From an uncultured Caulobacterales bacterium (GTDB taxonomy: Bacteria; Pseudomonadota; Alphaproteobacteria; Caulobacterales; Maricaulaceae), in assembly GCA_937929915.1 (NCBI GenBank), contig CALFUN010000012.1, forward strand, positions 1 to 64,000: 64,000 nt of DNA. Direction: 5' to 3'. Positions 18,227 through 26,476 of the stretch are shown here, in pieces. The notes under the pieces were generated by a model. That model was given only the letters and a program-made list of their open reading frames with translations. It was not told the origin of the DNA and made no database searches. Both the position numbers and the translations under genes were made by a program. Each line of letters begins with the position of its first letter. Position 1 is the first letter of the stretch.

Positions 18227-18675
18227 TGCCAAATTTGCAAGAGATGTCAGATCGGTTTGAGATTCAAGATCTGCTGACCGCCTATTGCGATGCGATTGAT
18301 AGCCGTGACTGGGATGCGTTGGATAATATATTCACCAGTGATGCGATTGTTGATTACACCGCAGCAGGCGGAGCGAAAGGCAATCTATCAGAGACGAAAG
18401 CCTATCTGGAACGGGCCTTGAAACAATTTTCCAGTATGCAGCATATGCTCGGATTACCAGTCATAAAAATCACGGGCGATATGGCGACATCCCGCACCAT
18501 AGCCTTTAATCCCATGAGCGTTGAAAAGGATAGTCAGCCTCATACATTTTTCGTCGGCATTTGGTATTGCGATGAACTGACCCGTACGAAGGCTGGATGG
18601 CGCATTACCCATCGCCGCGAAGAGTTGAGCTATTTTCATAATATGCCTGCAGATTTCACAGCGGCCGAGACTTAA
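18226..18675 (+). CDS. SnoaL-like (NTF2-fold) protein
   Basis: The 149-residue product has the SnoaL_4 pattern: an N-terminal helix with DLLTAYCDAIDSRDWDALD, an Asp-Tyr pair after the first strand, and a central MQHMLG segment with a histidine. These proteins include dehydratases, isomerases and cyclases acting on polycyclic substrates. The start is coupled to the Lrp gene. Its 3' end overlaps the convergent SRPBCC gene by 4 bases around a TTAA that supplies both stop codons. A steroid dehydratase or isomerase role is possible. Confidence 0.65.
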   Translation: MPNLQEMSDRFEIQDLLTAYCDAIDSRDWDALDNIFTSDAIVDYTAAGGAKGNLSETKAYLERALKQFSSMQHMLGLPVIKITGDMATSRTIAFNPMSVEKDSQPHTFFVGIWYCDELTRTKAGWRITHRREELSYFHNMPADFTAAET

Positions 18676-19166
18676 GTCTTATAGAGTTTTTCTGCATGGG
18701 CTTTTAGGGCATGGGCCGTATCGTCAAAGGCTTTTTTTACCCACGGCCCCGCAAAGCGCATGACGTGAATGCCGTTAGGGCCGCGAAATTCATCTGTTGA
18801 GTAATATTTACAGCTATTGGGGCTGGTCGCTTCGATATATTGATCTCGGCGGGCCGGATAAGGCCAAGCGTCATAATGGGGCAGGGCCCAAGAGATTTGT
18901 TTTTCAGGCTCAAAAGCACAGATATATTCCGTATTTTCAAAAAACTCTGGCGCGCAATTCACATAGCTTTTGAGTGTCATTTTGACGGCCGCGCCCATTT
19001 CTAATGTGGATTCACAGGCAACGCAAAAGGGATTCCACTCACCATATTTGGGCATGTCGAGTAATATCTCCCAGACGAGGGAAGCAGGGGCATTAATTTC
19101 CACAGTTTCGGAAACAACTATGGCGTCAGGATCCAAAGTTGTGAGGGGGTCGTTTTCTTCAAACAT
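18672..19166 (-). CDS. SRPBCC family protein
   Basis: The product of 164 residues has the START/Bet v 1-like opening VSETVEINAPASLVWEILLD and the YGEWNPF phrase, both typical of SRPBCC polyketide cyclase/lipid-transport proteins. The fold encloses a hydrophobic cavity that could hold a steroid. It is last in a minus-strand operon with an SDR, a DUF1214 protein and a SnoaL-like protein. A carrier or cyclase role is conceivable; no catalytic residue can be pointed to. Confidence 0.65.
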   Translation of the reverse strand: MFEENDPLTTLDPDAIVVSETVEINAPASLVWEILLDMPKYGEWNPFCVACESTLEMGAAVKMTLKSYVNCAPEFFENTEYICAFEPEKQISWALPHYDAWPYPARRDQYIEATSPNSCKYYSTDEFRGPNGIHVMRFAGPWVKKAFDDTAHALKAHAEKLYKT

Positions 19167-19179
19167 TCTGGTCTCCTAT

Positions 19180-19650
19180 TTAAGTATCCATCATCCATTT
19201 GGCGGTTAGATTGTCATCCGCTAATGTCCCATCAATAATCGTGCGAGGCGTGGATTTAGTATAACATATACGCCAACCAGCTTCTGTCTTGCGGTAGCGG
19301 TCTTCATAAAAACTGGCCAGCATACGAAAGCTTTTGCTGCGTGGATCATAGGTAGCAAAGCCAAGATTCCAGCGGCCCGTAGCGGTGTCGCCGTCAATCT
19401 CGATTTCGCCATTATGGCCGTGATGCACATCAATGATAGGCGTGCTGGCAGCCATTTGCTCGAATATACCCATGAGGCCATCGAGATTAAAATGGCCTAA
19501 TGGCGGAAATACGATCTCTGCGTCATCCGTGAAACAGGCGCGAATAGATTTCATATCTTTGGCGTCGCAAGCATTTAAATACCGCGCTTTGAGTCTACGA
19601 ATATCGCTTTCGGCCTCAAGCCTGATGATGCGGGCTTCCAAATCAGACAT
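19180..19650 (-). CDS. SnoaL-like protein resembling BaiE-type hydroxysteroid dehydratase
   Basis: The 156-residue product is of the NTF2 fold. It carries Tyr24 and Asp29 in KARYLNACD, and a VHHGH segment (His76, His77, His79) followed by EIEIDGDTATGRWNL. From memory, clostridial BaiE (bile acid 7-alpha-dehydratase) has the same layout, with a catalytic Tyr, an Asp five residues later, a His in MHQGH and the ATGRW phrase. The aerobic Hsh2 dehydratases of sphingomonads are relatives. I therefore propose elimination of a steroid hydroxyl, perhaps at C7. It overlaps the DUF1214 gene by 8 bases in the same operon. The assignment rests on motif recall and not on a search. Confidence 0.6.
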   Translation of the reverse strand: MSDLEARIIRLEAESDIRRLKARYLNACDAKDMKSIRACFTDDAEIVFPPLGHFNLDGLMGIFEQMAASTPIIDVHHGHNGEIEIDGDTATGRWNLGFATYDPRSKSFRMLASFYEDRYRKTEAGWRICYTKSTPRTIIDGTLADDNLTAKWMMDT

Positions 19651-20725
19651 GGATAAGCTCGACTTGAGGAAGGGGATGGTCTGCCGCGCCCGTCCAGCGC
19701 CAAAGCATTGTACCGTGTATATGGCCAGCTGTATCTATCCAGTTTTTGGTGTGCGGTTTAGCGCAGACCGTTAGAGTCACTGAACCGTCAGGATTTAATT
19801 CGGCAAGACCATTATTTGTGTGGATATTATGGTGGCGATAATCGAGGCTCTCCATCCACATATTATTAATTTGAAAATTCCATCCTTCGCAATCGGGAAT
19901 AGGGCTAGTGATTTGTAAGGCTTGATTGGGGTCTAGCTCCCACCAGCCATGTAAGTAATATATCATCGGATCGCCGCCCGCTTTGGAAAACATAGTTTGA
20001 TCGATTGTGTTGAGTGCATTGCAATTTTCGGCTCTGAATAATTCAGCCCACTGTAAAAATATACTTGATGTGCCGCCAATAAAAGCGGGTACACGCGATA
20101 GCGCACTCGTTAATGTGTCTGTGCCCAGCGGCGGCGGAGTGGCTGCGCGCTTGCCTATAGCTTCAATCGACACTGTTGCAGGTACCTCTTGCGATTTATC
20201 GAAAAATGTTTGCCGTACAATCAAGATTGAGGAATCTTCTGCAAGCGGGAGCCAGTTACCGTCTTGTTTTTCGCAGCTAACAATAATCTCAAACTTACCA
20301 TCTGCGTCTAAGGACACATCGCGAATATCAAGCTCGCCCGTTGATGCCATGCTGCCATCAATAGCATAGCGGTTGGCCTTTGTTGCAAAACTTAGAATTG
20401 GTACAGTCCCGCGCGTGCCGTAAATACGATAAGTCTGCGTGCCAGAAATTGTAGCATTTTGGTAAAAATTATCTGGATTATCGGCTCCGATTTTAGCTGT
20501 GGCATGGGAGGCTTGATAAAAGCTCGGAAAAGCCGCATCGGCATTTTCTAGATGCATATCAAGGCCGATACGCAAAAGCCGCGTTAAATAGCGTACGCCT
20601 TCTGCCTTATCTAAAGATGTTTGCGCAAGCGGCGCGCTGAGGACATTTTGGCCAGCGGCTTCAAGTTCGCGGCAGAACTTTGCCCATATGTCTTGGGTGT
20701 TTGTCTCTTGGAGGCTTTGGGTCAT
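19643..20725 (-). CDS. DUF1214 domain protein
   Basis: The 360-residue product ends in a DUF1214-type domain, recognisable from WNFQINNMWMESLDYR and the later PDGSVTLTVC phrase. The N-terminal two thirds have no recognised domain. I take the start at ATG 20725, one base after the stop of the upstream SDR, rather than an ATG 27 bases earlier inside it. DUF1214 proteins are recurrent in proteobacterial steroid and polyketide-like clusters, but no activity is established to my knowledge. It is second in a four-gene operon (SDR, DUF1214, BaiE-like, SRPBCC). Confidence 0.65.
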   Translation of the reverse strand: MTQSLQETNTQDIWAKFCRELEAAGQNVLSAPLAQTSLDKAEGVRYLTRLLRIGLDMHLENADAAFPSFYQASHATAKIGADNPDNFYQNATISGTQTYRIYGTRGTVPILSFATKANRYAIDGSMASTGELDIRDVSLDADGKFEIIVSCEKQDGNWLPLAEDSSILIVRQTFFDKSQEVPATVSIEAIGKRAATPPPLGTDTLTSALSRVPAFIGGTSSIFLQWAELFRAENCNALNTIDQTMFSKAGGDPMIYYLHGWWELDPNQALQITSPIPDCEGWNFQINNMWMESLDYRHHNIHTNNGLAELNPDGSVTLTVCAKPHTKNWIDTAGHIHGTMLWRWTGAADHPLPQVELIHV

Positions 20726-20726
20726 A

Positions 20727-21506
20727 TCACGGCGCCATATATTGCCCGCCATTCACATCCAGCGTAGCGCCAGATACAACATTGGCATATTCAGATACGA
20801 AATATAAAACGGCTTTCGCGCAGTCATCTTCGGGCGGGATAATCCCAAGGGGAATGCGGCTTGTAATTTCGCTGATAACTTCCTCACGTGCGCGTCCGCT
20901 GGCGACTTGGGCGTCAATATAGCCATAGACGGGCGCGCCGCCAATCCAACCCATACGGCAAGCATTAACCCGTATGCCAAATGCGCCGAAATCCTGCGCC
21001 ATATGTTTGGTCAATACACCAAGGCCGCCTTTACTCGCGGCATAGGCGGCTTCGCCCGGGAAGGGATTCACTGTGGCCATGGTTGAGACATTGACAATCG
21101 CGCCAGATTTTTGTGCTTTCATAGCAGGAAGCACAGCTTGGCTCATACGTAAGGCACCGAGGCAATTTACATCGTAAACATTTGTCCAGTCTTCGGGATT
21201 TGCTACATCGCTTGTGGCCCAATTACCGTGGAGATAGGCGCTATTGACCAGACCATCTATACGGCCAAACTTGTCTGCTACGGCTTTGGCAAGAGTATCG
21301 CAGTCTTGCGCTTGCGTCACATCAGTGGAAAACGCGATGGCCTGTCCGCCCTTATCCGTGATGTCTTTCGCCACGCTGTCGATGAAATCTTGATTACGCG
21401 CGCCAAGGCCAAGTTTAGCCCCTTGCGCGGCTGCGATTTTCGCCATGCTTTGCCCCATGCCTGGGCCAACGCCGCTTATGATAATAACTTTATCTTTGAG
21501 TAACAT
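20727..21506 (-). CDS. SDR family oxidoreductase
   Basis: The SDR of 259 residues has a slightly unusual nucleotide motif SGVGPGMG, then NSAYL in place of NNAG, and YAASK as the catalytic pair. It is the first gene of the minus-strand operon ending at 18672. Its start codon lies inside the first arm of the operator array at 21506, so repressor binding would cover the translation start. It is likely a hydroxysteroid dehydrogenase whose product feeds the BaiE-like dehydratase next to it; this is inference from gene order. Confidence 0.75.
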   Translation of the reverse strand: MLLKDKVIIISGVGPGMGQSMAKIAAAQGAKLGLGARNQDFIDSVAKDITDKGGQAIAFSTDVTQAQDCDTLAKAVADKFGRIDGLVNSAYLHGNWATSDVANPEDWTNVYDVNCLGALRMSQAVLPAMKAQKSGAIVNVSTMATVNPFPGEAAYAASKGGLGVLTKHMAQDFGAFGIRVNACRMGWIGGAPVYGYIDAQVASGRAREEVISEITSRIPLGIIPPEDDCAKAVLYFVSEYANVVSGATLDVNGGQYMAP

Positions 21507-21596
21507 GCGTATTTCGTAACTGAAAACTCTACGAATAAAAATAAAAATCTTTCTTATTGTCTATCTTTGCGTAGTAATGTGTAAAATAAAAACGCA
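21506..21596. promoter_or_regulatory. Four-arm variant of the TGCGTA operator
   Basis: Arms are TGCGTA 21506-21511, TACGAA 21530-21535, TGCGTA 21568-21573 and AACGCA 21591-21596. Start-to-start distances are 24, 38 and 23 bp, close to the 24/39 rule seen elsewhere. It lies between the divergent SDR and sulfotransferase genes. Confidence 0.55.
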
Positions 21597-21617
21597 TAAT
21601 CAGAAGCAGAGCGTATA

Positions 21618-22766
21618 ATGATGGTTCCAAACCGAGATGTTTTAATTGATCAAGCGGTGCAAGAGACAGGGTTGTCCGATTTTGGCGATGACTGGTTTTT
21701 TGCCAATATTGATACTCTTATTCCCTCGCTGAATCGGCAAGCTCAATTAAGCCCTGAAGGGGTTTACGGCGCGCAGCACATGATTGTGTCCAGCCTTATA
21801 AAACGCCTTCGTCATATCCAGCTTATCAAAGACAATCCCGAAATTTTAGACGAAGTGGTTCATGTTAGCGCCGTTCTAACGGGCCTGCCGCGTACGGGCA
21901 GTACAATGCTGCACCGCATGATTGCGGCTGCACCAAATCTTACGGCTGTAAGGTGGTATGAAACCCAGAATTATGTTCCGCTAAAGGGTGAAACACGCGG
22001 AGTTCCAACGGCGCGCCGAGAGGCGGCTAAGGATGTACTGGCCTATATGCTCGATAAAATTCCAGAGCTAATGTCTATTCATCCGATGGATATTGAACAA
22101 CCCGATGAGGAAGTCATTATTTTAGGGCAGCTTTTTTCAAGCTCTATGATTGAAAGCACGTATTTCGTTCCCGATTACGCGCAGTGGTTATCCAAGCAAA
22201 ACCCGCATAAGGCCTATAAAGACCTCGTCCAAATTCTACAATCTTTGCAGTGGCAAGACCCAGAGCGAGCGGAGAAAGCATGGGTGTTGAAAACGCCGGG
22301 GCATTTAATGGCTTTGGAAACAGTATTAGATATATTCCCCGAGGCAAAAATTGTCATGACGCATCGCGATCCTGTTTCGACTGTCCCATCATATTGCAGC
22401 ATGGAGTCCAGCCTTTATAAAATGGGCAGTGAGGATATATCACGTCAAGATATTGGGACATATTGGACAGCGCGGCTGAAATCATGGCTAGATAATTTCA
22501 TGACCGTTAGAGCCTCACGCGGGTCTGAACGGTTTATTGATGTGAATTATAAGGCTTTAACACATAATCCCGTTCAAGAAGGGCGGCGTGTCTTAGATGC
22601 GGCAGGCGTTGTCATGAGCGCCGAAATTGAAGCGGGTATGTCAGACTGGATTGAAGCTAATCGCCGCGAGCATCGCGCCGTACATAAATATAGCTTGGCT
22701 GATTTTGGGTTAAAAGCAGATGATATTACTGCCCAATATCAAGATTATATTGGCGCATATGTTTAG
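21618..22766 (+). CDS. Sulfotransferase family protein
   Basis: The 382-residue product has the PAPS 5'-phosphosulfate loop GLPRTGSTMLHRMI near residue 95 and a 3'-phosphate segment around KIVMTHRDPVSTVPSY. It belongs to the bacterial sulfotransferase group (Sulfotransfer_3-like, Stf3-related) common in mycobacteria and sphingomonads. It would move sulfate from PAPS to a hydroxyl, possibly on a sterol or glycolipid. The next gene overlaps its 3' end by 8 bases and encodes a formylglycine-generating enzyme, an intriguing pairing of sulfate addition and sulfatase maturation. There is no clear ribosome site, and ATG 21621 is an alternative start. Confidence 0.75.
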   Translation: MMVPNRDVLIDQAVQETGLSDFGDDWFFANIDTLIPSLNRQAQLSPEGVYGAQHMIVSSLIKRLRHIQLIKDNPEILDEVVHVSAVLTGLPRTGSTMLHRMIAAAPNLTAVRWYETQNYVPLKGETRGVPTARREAAKDVLAYMLDKIPELMSIHPMDIEQPDEEVIILGQLFSSSMIESTYFVPDYAQWLSKQNPHKAYKDLVQILQSLQWQDPERAEKAWVLKTPGHLMALETVLDIFPEAKIVMTHRDPVSTVPSYCSMESSLYKMGSEDISRQDIGTYWTARLKSWLDNFMTVRASRGSERFIDVNYKALTHNPVQEGRRVLDAAGVVMSAEIEAGMSDWIEANRREHRAVHKYSLADFGLKADDITAQYQDYIGAYV

Positions 22767-23727
22767 GGCTTTAGTGGGTCTTATCGGGTTTGGTGCCATT
22801 GCTGCGAGCGCGTGTCAGAATGATGCGGATGTGCCGCCTCGTCCTGCCGCGCCTGATGCAAAATGGGTGTCATTATCTGGGGGGTGTTTTAATATGGGCG
22901 AAACACGGATTTACCCTGAAGAAGGGCCGGTCATGCAAATGTGCTTAAAACCCTTTGAGATGTGGTCCCATGAAATCACCAATGCCGAATTTGCAAATTT
23001 TGTTGAATCGACAGGCTATAAAACTCGCGCTGAATTGGGTTGGAAAGCGAGTGATGCGTCAGGGCCGGGCACAGATATACCGCCAAGCTCTGCCGTTTTC
23101 ACACTGCCTGATGGGTCTGATACGCCGAGTTGGTGGAGGCTGGTTGACGGTGCAAATTGGCGCAGACCTTTCGGGCCAAAAACATCTATATCTGATGTGA
23201 ATGCGCCTGTGATTCACCTCACGCGCGAAGACGCGATGGCATATGCGAAATGGGCAGGCGGACGATTACCTAGTGAGGCTGAATGGGAATATGCTGCGCG
23301 CGGTGGATTGGACGGGCAATTAACAAGCTGGGCCGAAGCAGAAGAGGCGGCCCTCATAGATAGAGCCAATACATGGCAAGGTATTTTTCCGGCGATAAAT
23401 TCTAAAGAAGATGGTTATGCAGGCACCGCGCCTGTGGGGAGCTATCCCGCAAATGGATTTGGCCTCTATGATATGATTGGGAATGTTTGGGAGTGGACAT
23501 CTTCAAATTATTACTCAAGCCATAATGTCGGCGAGGCTGCTAGGATCTATCCGCAAGGTTATGACCCTACTCAAGGGGATGTACCTGTGGGGGTGATTAA
23601 AGGCGGCTCGTTTTTATGTGCGCGGTCTTATTGTTATCGTTACCGGCCTGCAGCGCGACAAGGGCAGGATTTAATCTTTGGAACATCACATATCGGCTTT
23701 CGAATTGCGCGCGATATACCCGCTTAA
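22759..23727 (+). CDS. Formylglycine-generating enzyme (SUMF1/FGE), predicted lipoprotein
   Basis: I start this gene at ATG 22759, inside the end of the sulfotransferase gene, which gives 322 residues. The first 19 form a hydrophobic signal ending in Ala-Ser-Ala-Cys, so it is likely exported and lipidated. The rest is the FGE-sulfatase domain: NMGETRIYPEEGP, LPSEAEWEYAARGG, GNVWEWTSS and the C-terminal GGSFLCARSYCYRYR. The two copper-binding cysteines of true FGEs are present (Cys287 and Cys292), which separates it from non-catalytic SUMF1 homologues. It would oxidise the sulfatase active-site cysteine to formylglycine. The likely client is the CTPTR-type sulfatase at 57745. An envelope location is unusual for a bacterial FGE. 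Confidence 0.75.
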   Translation: MFRALVGLIGFGAIAASACQNDADVPPRPAAPDAKWVSLSGGCFNMGETRIYPEEGPVMQMCLKPFEMWSHEITNAEFANFVESTGYKTRAELGWKASDASGPGTDIPPSSAVFTLPDGSDTPSWWRLVDGANWRRPFGPKTSISDVNAPVIHLTREDAMAYAKWAGGRLPSEAEWEYAARGGLDGQLTSWAEAEEAALIDRANTWQGIFPAINSKEDGYAGTAPVGSYPANGFGLYDMIGNVWEWTSSNYYSSHNVGEAARIYPQGYDPTQGDVPVGVIKGGSFLCARSYCYRYRPAARQGQDLIFGTSHIGFRIARDIPA

Positions 23728-25424
23728 TGTGTTTGCGTGATAGCATTGGCAGCGCGGCGACCTGAATAAATACAATCCGCGATAGATAGCCCGCTAATGT
23801 AATTCCATGAAGCCACGCCGATAGCGTTGCGCCCCGCCGCATATAGACCTTGAATGTCTTGGCCCATATTATTTTGTACAGCGCCCGTCGCTTCATTCAC
23901 TTTCAGCCCGCCCAAAGTCAAGGTTGGGCAAGGAAACAGCTTTGCCGATAATCCAATGTCAATCGCGACTAATGCAGATTCGTCAAGCTCTGCAATGTCA
24001 TCTTGCGCTTTTTCAAATGGGTCCAAGATTTCGCCGCGGGCCATGCGGTTATAGGCGGTAAGTTCTGCGTGAAGCCCTTGCGGATGAACACCGATAAGGG
24101 CTGCGAGAGCTTGCACAGATTTAGCTTTTTTAGTCCCAAAATAAATATTGAGCTTGGCCAAGGCGCGCTGAAAGGCAAGCGCCTTATCGCCTTTTACATC
24201 ATCCAAGGCCGTTTTGATGAGCTGCTTATCGAGTATCAGCCAAGCGCGGCCTTCATGATGCTCGGTCATATTTACCCCCAAAGTTGCGCCGTAAACCATC
24301 TCATCAGAAAAGCGCTTACCTTGCGCATTGACGATCATACCGCGTGCAAAAGAGAGTGGTGGGTTGATAAAGCGCCATGCAGTCATGCGCGCCATATTAT
24401 CAACGGCTCCGCCAACGCTTTGCCCAAGCCTTATACCTGCGCCATTATCTCCGTCTGTCCCGAGCGGGTAACCTGCTTTATATTTTGGGGCGTAATGTGC
24501 CACCATCTTAGAATTAAAGACAAAGCCTCCAGCCGATAAAACCACGCCCTTATTGGCGCGAATGAAAATTTCTTTGCGTTGCAAAGCAATGTCTTCGGCT
24601 TTTTTTAAATGCTTCATGGCTTTCTTAAAAAAGAATTTTGATCCTGGAATAATGGGCGGGAACATCGCAAGAAGTTTGTGAGCTTTTTGGCGTAAGTTTT
24701 TATAGTTTGCTAACGTTTCAGCATTTGGAAATTGTAACGCCTTAACGCCAATGACGCGGCCAGTTTCATCGATTATGAGTTGCCGTACTTCGGTAAAGAG
24801 CAGGGTATTTAACCCTTTAGATAGGGCGCTGGTTTTTAATGGGTCAAAGATGGAACCGCCAAGATTTGTGGCTTTGGCCCCTTGCTTGATTGGAACATAA
24901 CCACGATGTCCGCGCGCAGCAGGCTTGGCATGTTTTTTGTAACTGGGTACAAGACTATTATCGCTATGGTAGAGAAAATATTGAGGGGCGGGGTAGGAGG
25001 TTTTTTCTGGCCAAAGCGTGCCGCGTAAATCAACACCATGCGCCCGTAGCCAGTCTGTTGTTGGTGCGCTTTTCTGGCAAAAATCTTGCAAAGCTTCATC
25101 GGAAATAATGCCTTGGGTTTCCAGCTTGAGATAATGAAACATATTTTCTGGATCATCATCTATGCTAGCCTCTTTTTGCGCCGCCGTGCCGCCGCCAGCA
25201 TAAATAACACCGCCGCTCGCTTTTGTGGCTCCGCCGCCTTCAAAGCGGTCTATGGCTAAAACGGATAAGCCATTTTCAATAGACTGCAGCGCAGCTGCGA
25301 CCCCCGCTCCGCCAAAGCCGATTACAACCATATCGGCTTCGTTTGACCAAGATATGTCTTGGGAAGAGGTGAGCTTTAAAGGCGCTTCAATGCTTGAGTG
25401 CCAATGGCTGTGTTCAGGTGTCAT
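23724..25424 (-). CDS. FAD-binding dehydrogenase of the KstD/fumarate reductase family
   Basis: The 566-residue flavoprotein starts with a Rossmann motif (VVIGFGGAGVAAALQ), then GGGATKASGGVIYAGGG. It ends in the C-terminal FAD segment GLYAAGRNAIGVASWNYISG. Its layout resembles 3-ketosteroid dehydrogenases, particularly the 4(5)-dehydrogenase subgroup, rather than the 1(2)-dehydrogenase at 56060. It may introduce the 4-ene into 5-alpha or 5-beta 3-ketosteroids. It is a single-gene minus unit, convergent with the FGE gene (stops overlap by 3 bases) and divergent from an SDR across an operator array. Confidence 0.7.
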   Translation of the reverse strand: MTPEHSHWHSSIEAPLKLTSSQDISWSNEADMVVIGFGGAGVAAALQSIENGLSVLAIDRFEGGGATKASGGVIYAGGGTAAQKEASIDDDPENMFHYLKLETQGIISDEALQDFCQKSAPTTDWLRAHGVDLRGTLWPEKTSYPAPQYFLYHSDNSLVPSYKKHAKPAARGHRGYVPIKQGAKATNLGGSIFDPLKTSALSKGLNTLLFTEVRQLIIDETGRVIGVKALQFPNAETLANYKNLRQKAHKLLAMFPPIIPGSKFFFKKAMKHLKKAEDIALQRKEIFIRANKGVVLSAGGFVFNSKMVAHYAPKYKAGYPLGTDGDNGAGIRLGQSVGGAVDNMARMTAWRFINPPLSFARGMIVNAQGKRFSDEMVYGATLGVNMTEHHEGRAWLILDKQLIKTALDDVKGDKALAFQRALAKLNIYFGTKKAKSVQALAALIGVHPQGLHAELTAYNRMARGEILDPFEKAQDDIAELDESALVAIDIGLSAKLFPCPTLTLGGLKVNEATGAVQNNMGQDIQGLYAAGRNAIGVASWNYISGLSIADCIYSGRRAANAITQTH

Positions 25425-25469
25425 GTGGCGAGGTGTCCCTTAACTATGTTTGTTTTTTCTGTTAAAAAA

Positions 25470-25538
25470 TACGCAATAGCAAGAAGAATACCCATATATA
25501 TCTTAGAATACGTAAAAATATGACAAAATTATTGCGCA
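25470..25538. promoter_or_regulatory. Three-arm operator, mirror order (39/24)
   Basis: Arms are TACGCA 25470-25475, TACGTA 25509-25514 and TGCGCA 25533-25538. Start-to-start distances are 39 and 24 bp, the mirror image of the 10625 array. A further TACGTA lies at 25554-25559. The region separates the FAD dehydrogenase from the SDR/transporter operon. Confidence 0.65.
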
Positions 25539-25595
25539 TTTAAATTTCTCTGCTACGTATTTCATAAGTAAATGACACAGGTGGATGGGGGAGAT

Positions 25596-26474
25596 ATGTC
25601 GCAGCCAAAAGTCGCTATCGTGACGGGCGCAAGCCGCGGGGCCGGAAAAGGTATTGCTATCGGTTTAGCCGAAAAGGGCATGACGGTCTATGTGACAGGC
25701 CGCACGAAACAGATCGGCAAGGCCAAAGGCTGGGACGGCACACCGTTGCCAGGCACTGTCGCAGATACCGCCCAAGCTTGCACAGATATAGGCGGTAAAG
25801 GTATAGGCGTGATTTGTGATAGCGCCGATGATGCGCAGGTTGCGCGCTTATTTGAACAGGTCATGGATGAGCAAGGCCAGCTTGATATTTTAATGAATAA
25901 TGCGGCCTATATTCATCATCAATTAATTGAACAAAAACCCTTTTGGGAAAAAGACTTAAGCGCGCAAAATATTCTCGATGTTGGCTTACGATCCGCCTAT
26001 GTGGCAAGCTGGCATGCGGCGAAAATCATGGCGCAACAAAAGCGTGGATTAATTGCGATGGGATCATCATTTGGCGCGAGCTGTTATATGCACGGGCCAG
26101 CTTATGGCGCGCAAAAGGCCGGGCTAGATAAGCTCGCGCATGACATGGCTGTTGATCTTGAAGATTATAATGTGCAGGCCGTTTCGATTTGGATGGGGCC
26201 GCTTTTAACCGAGCGAGCTTTGATCGCTGCCGAAGTTCACCCCGAGCAATATAAAGACTTTATTGCTATGGCCGAGACACCGCAATTTACGGGGCATATT
26301 TTACACGCCATTGCCACAGACCCGAACGCGCAGGAGATTAGCGGCCATACGTTAGTCGGTGCAGAAGTTGCGCGAGATCGGTATAAAATGAAAGATGGTA
26401 ATGGAAAACAGCCGCCATCTCACCGTGAGATGCTTGGTTCGCCCAATCCGCCAAACCCCGCGCGGGTTTATTAG
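25596..26474 (+). CDS. SDR family oxidoreductase (DHRS1-like)
   Basis: The SDR of about 292 residues has TGASRGAG, NNAA and YGAQK (Tyr and Lys in the usual spacing). It carries an insertion after the GRT segment (QIGKAKGWDGTPLPGT), as in DHRS1-type proteins. I start it at ATG 25596 because of the GGGGGAG just upstream; an ATG at 25572 is in frame. It is the first gene of a plus-strand operon with a small membrane protein, an MFS carrier and a dienelactone-hydrolase-like lipoprotein. The substrate is unknown and probably a steroid alcohol or ketone. Confidence 0.75.
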   Translation: MSQPKVAIVTGASRGAGKGIAIGLAEKGMTVYVTGRTKQIGKAKGWDGTPLPGTVADTAQACTDIGGKGIGVICDSADDAQVARLFEQVMDEQGQLDILMNNAAYIHHQLIEQKPFWEKDLSAQNILDVGLRSAYVASWHAAKIMAQQKRGLIAMGSSFGASCYMHGPAYGAQKAGLDKLAHDMAVDLEDYNVQAVSIWMGPLLTERALIAAEVHPEQYKDFIAMAETPQFTGHILHAIATDPNAQEISGHTLVGAEVARDRYKMKDGNGKQPPSHREMLGSPNPPNPARVY

Positions 26475-26476
26475 GT

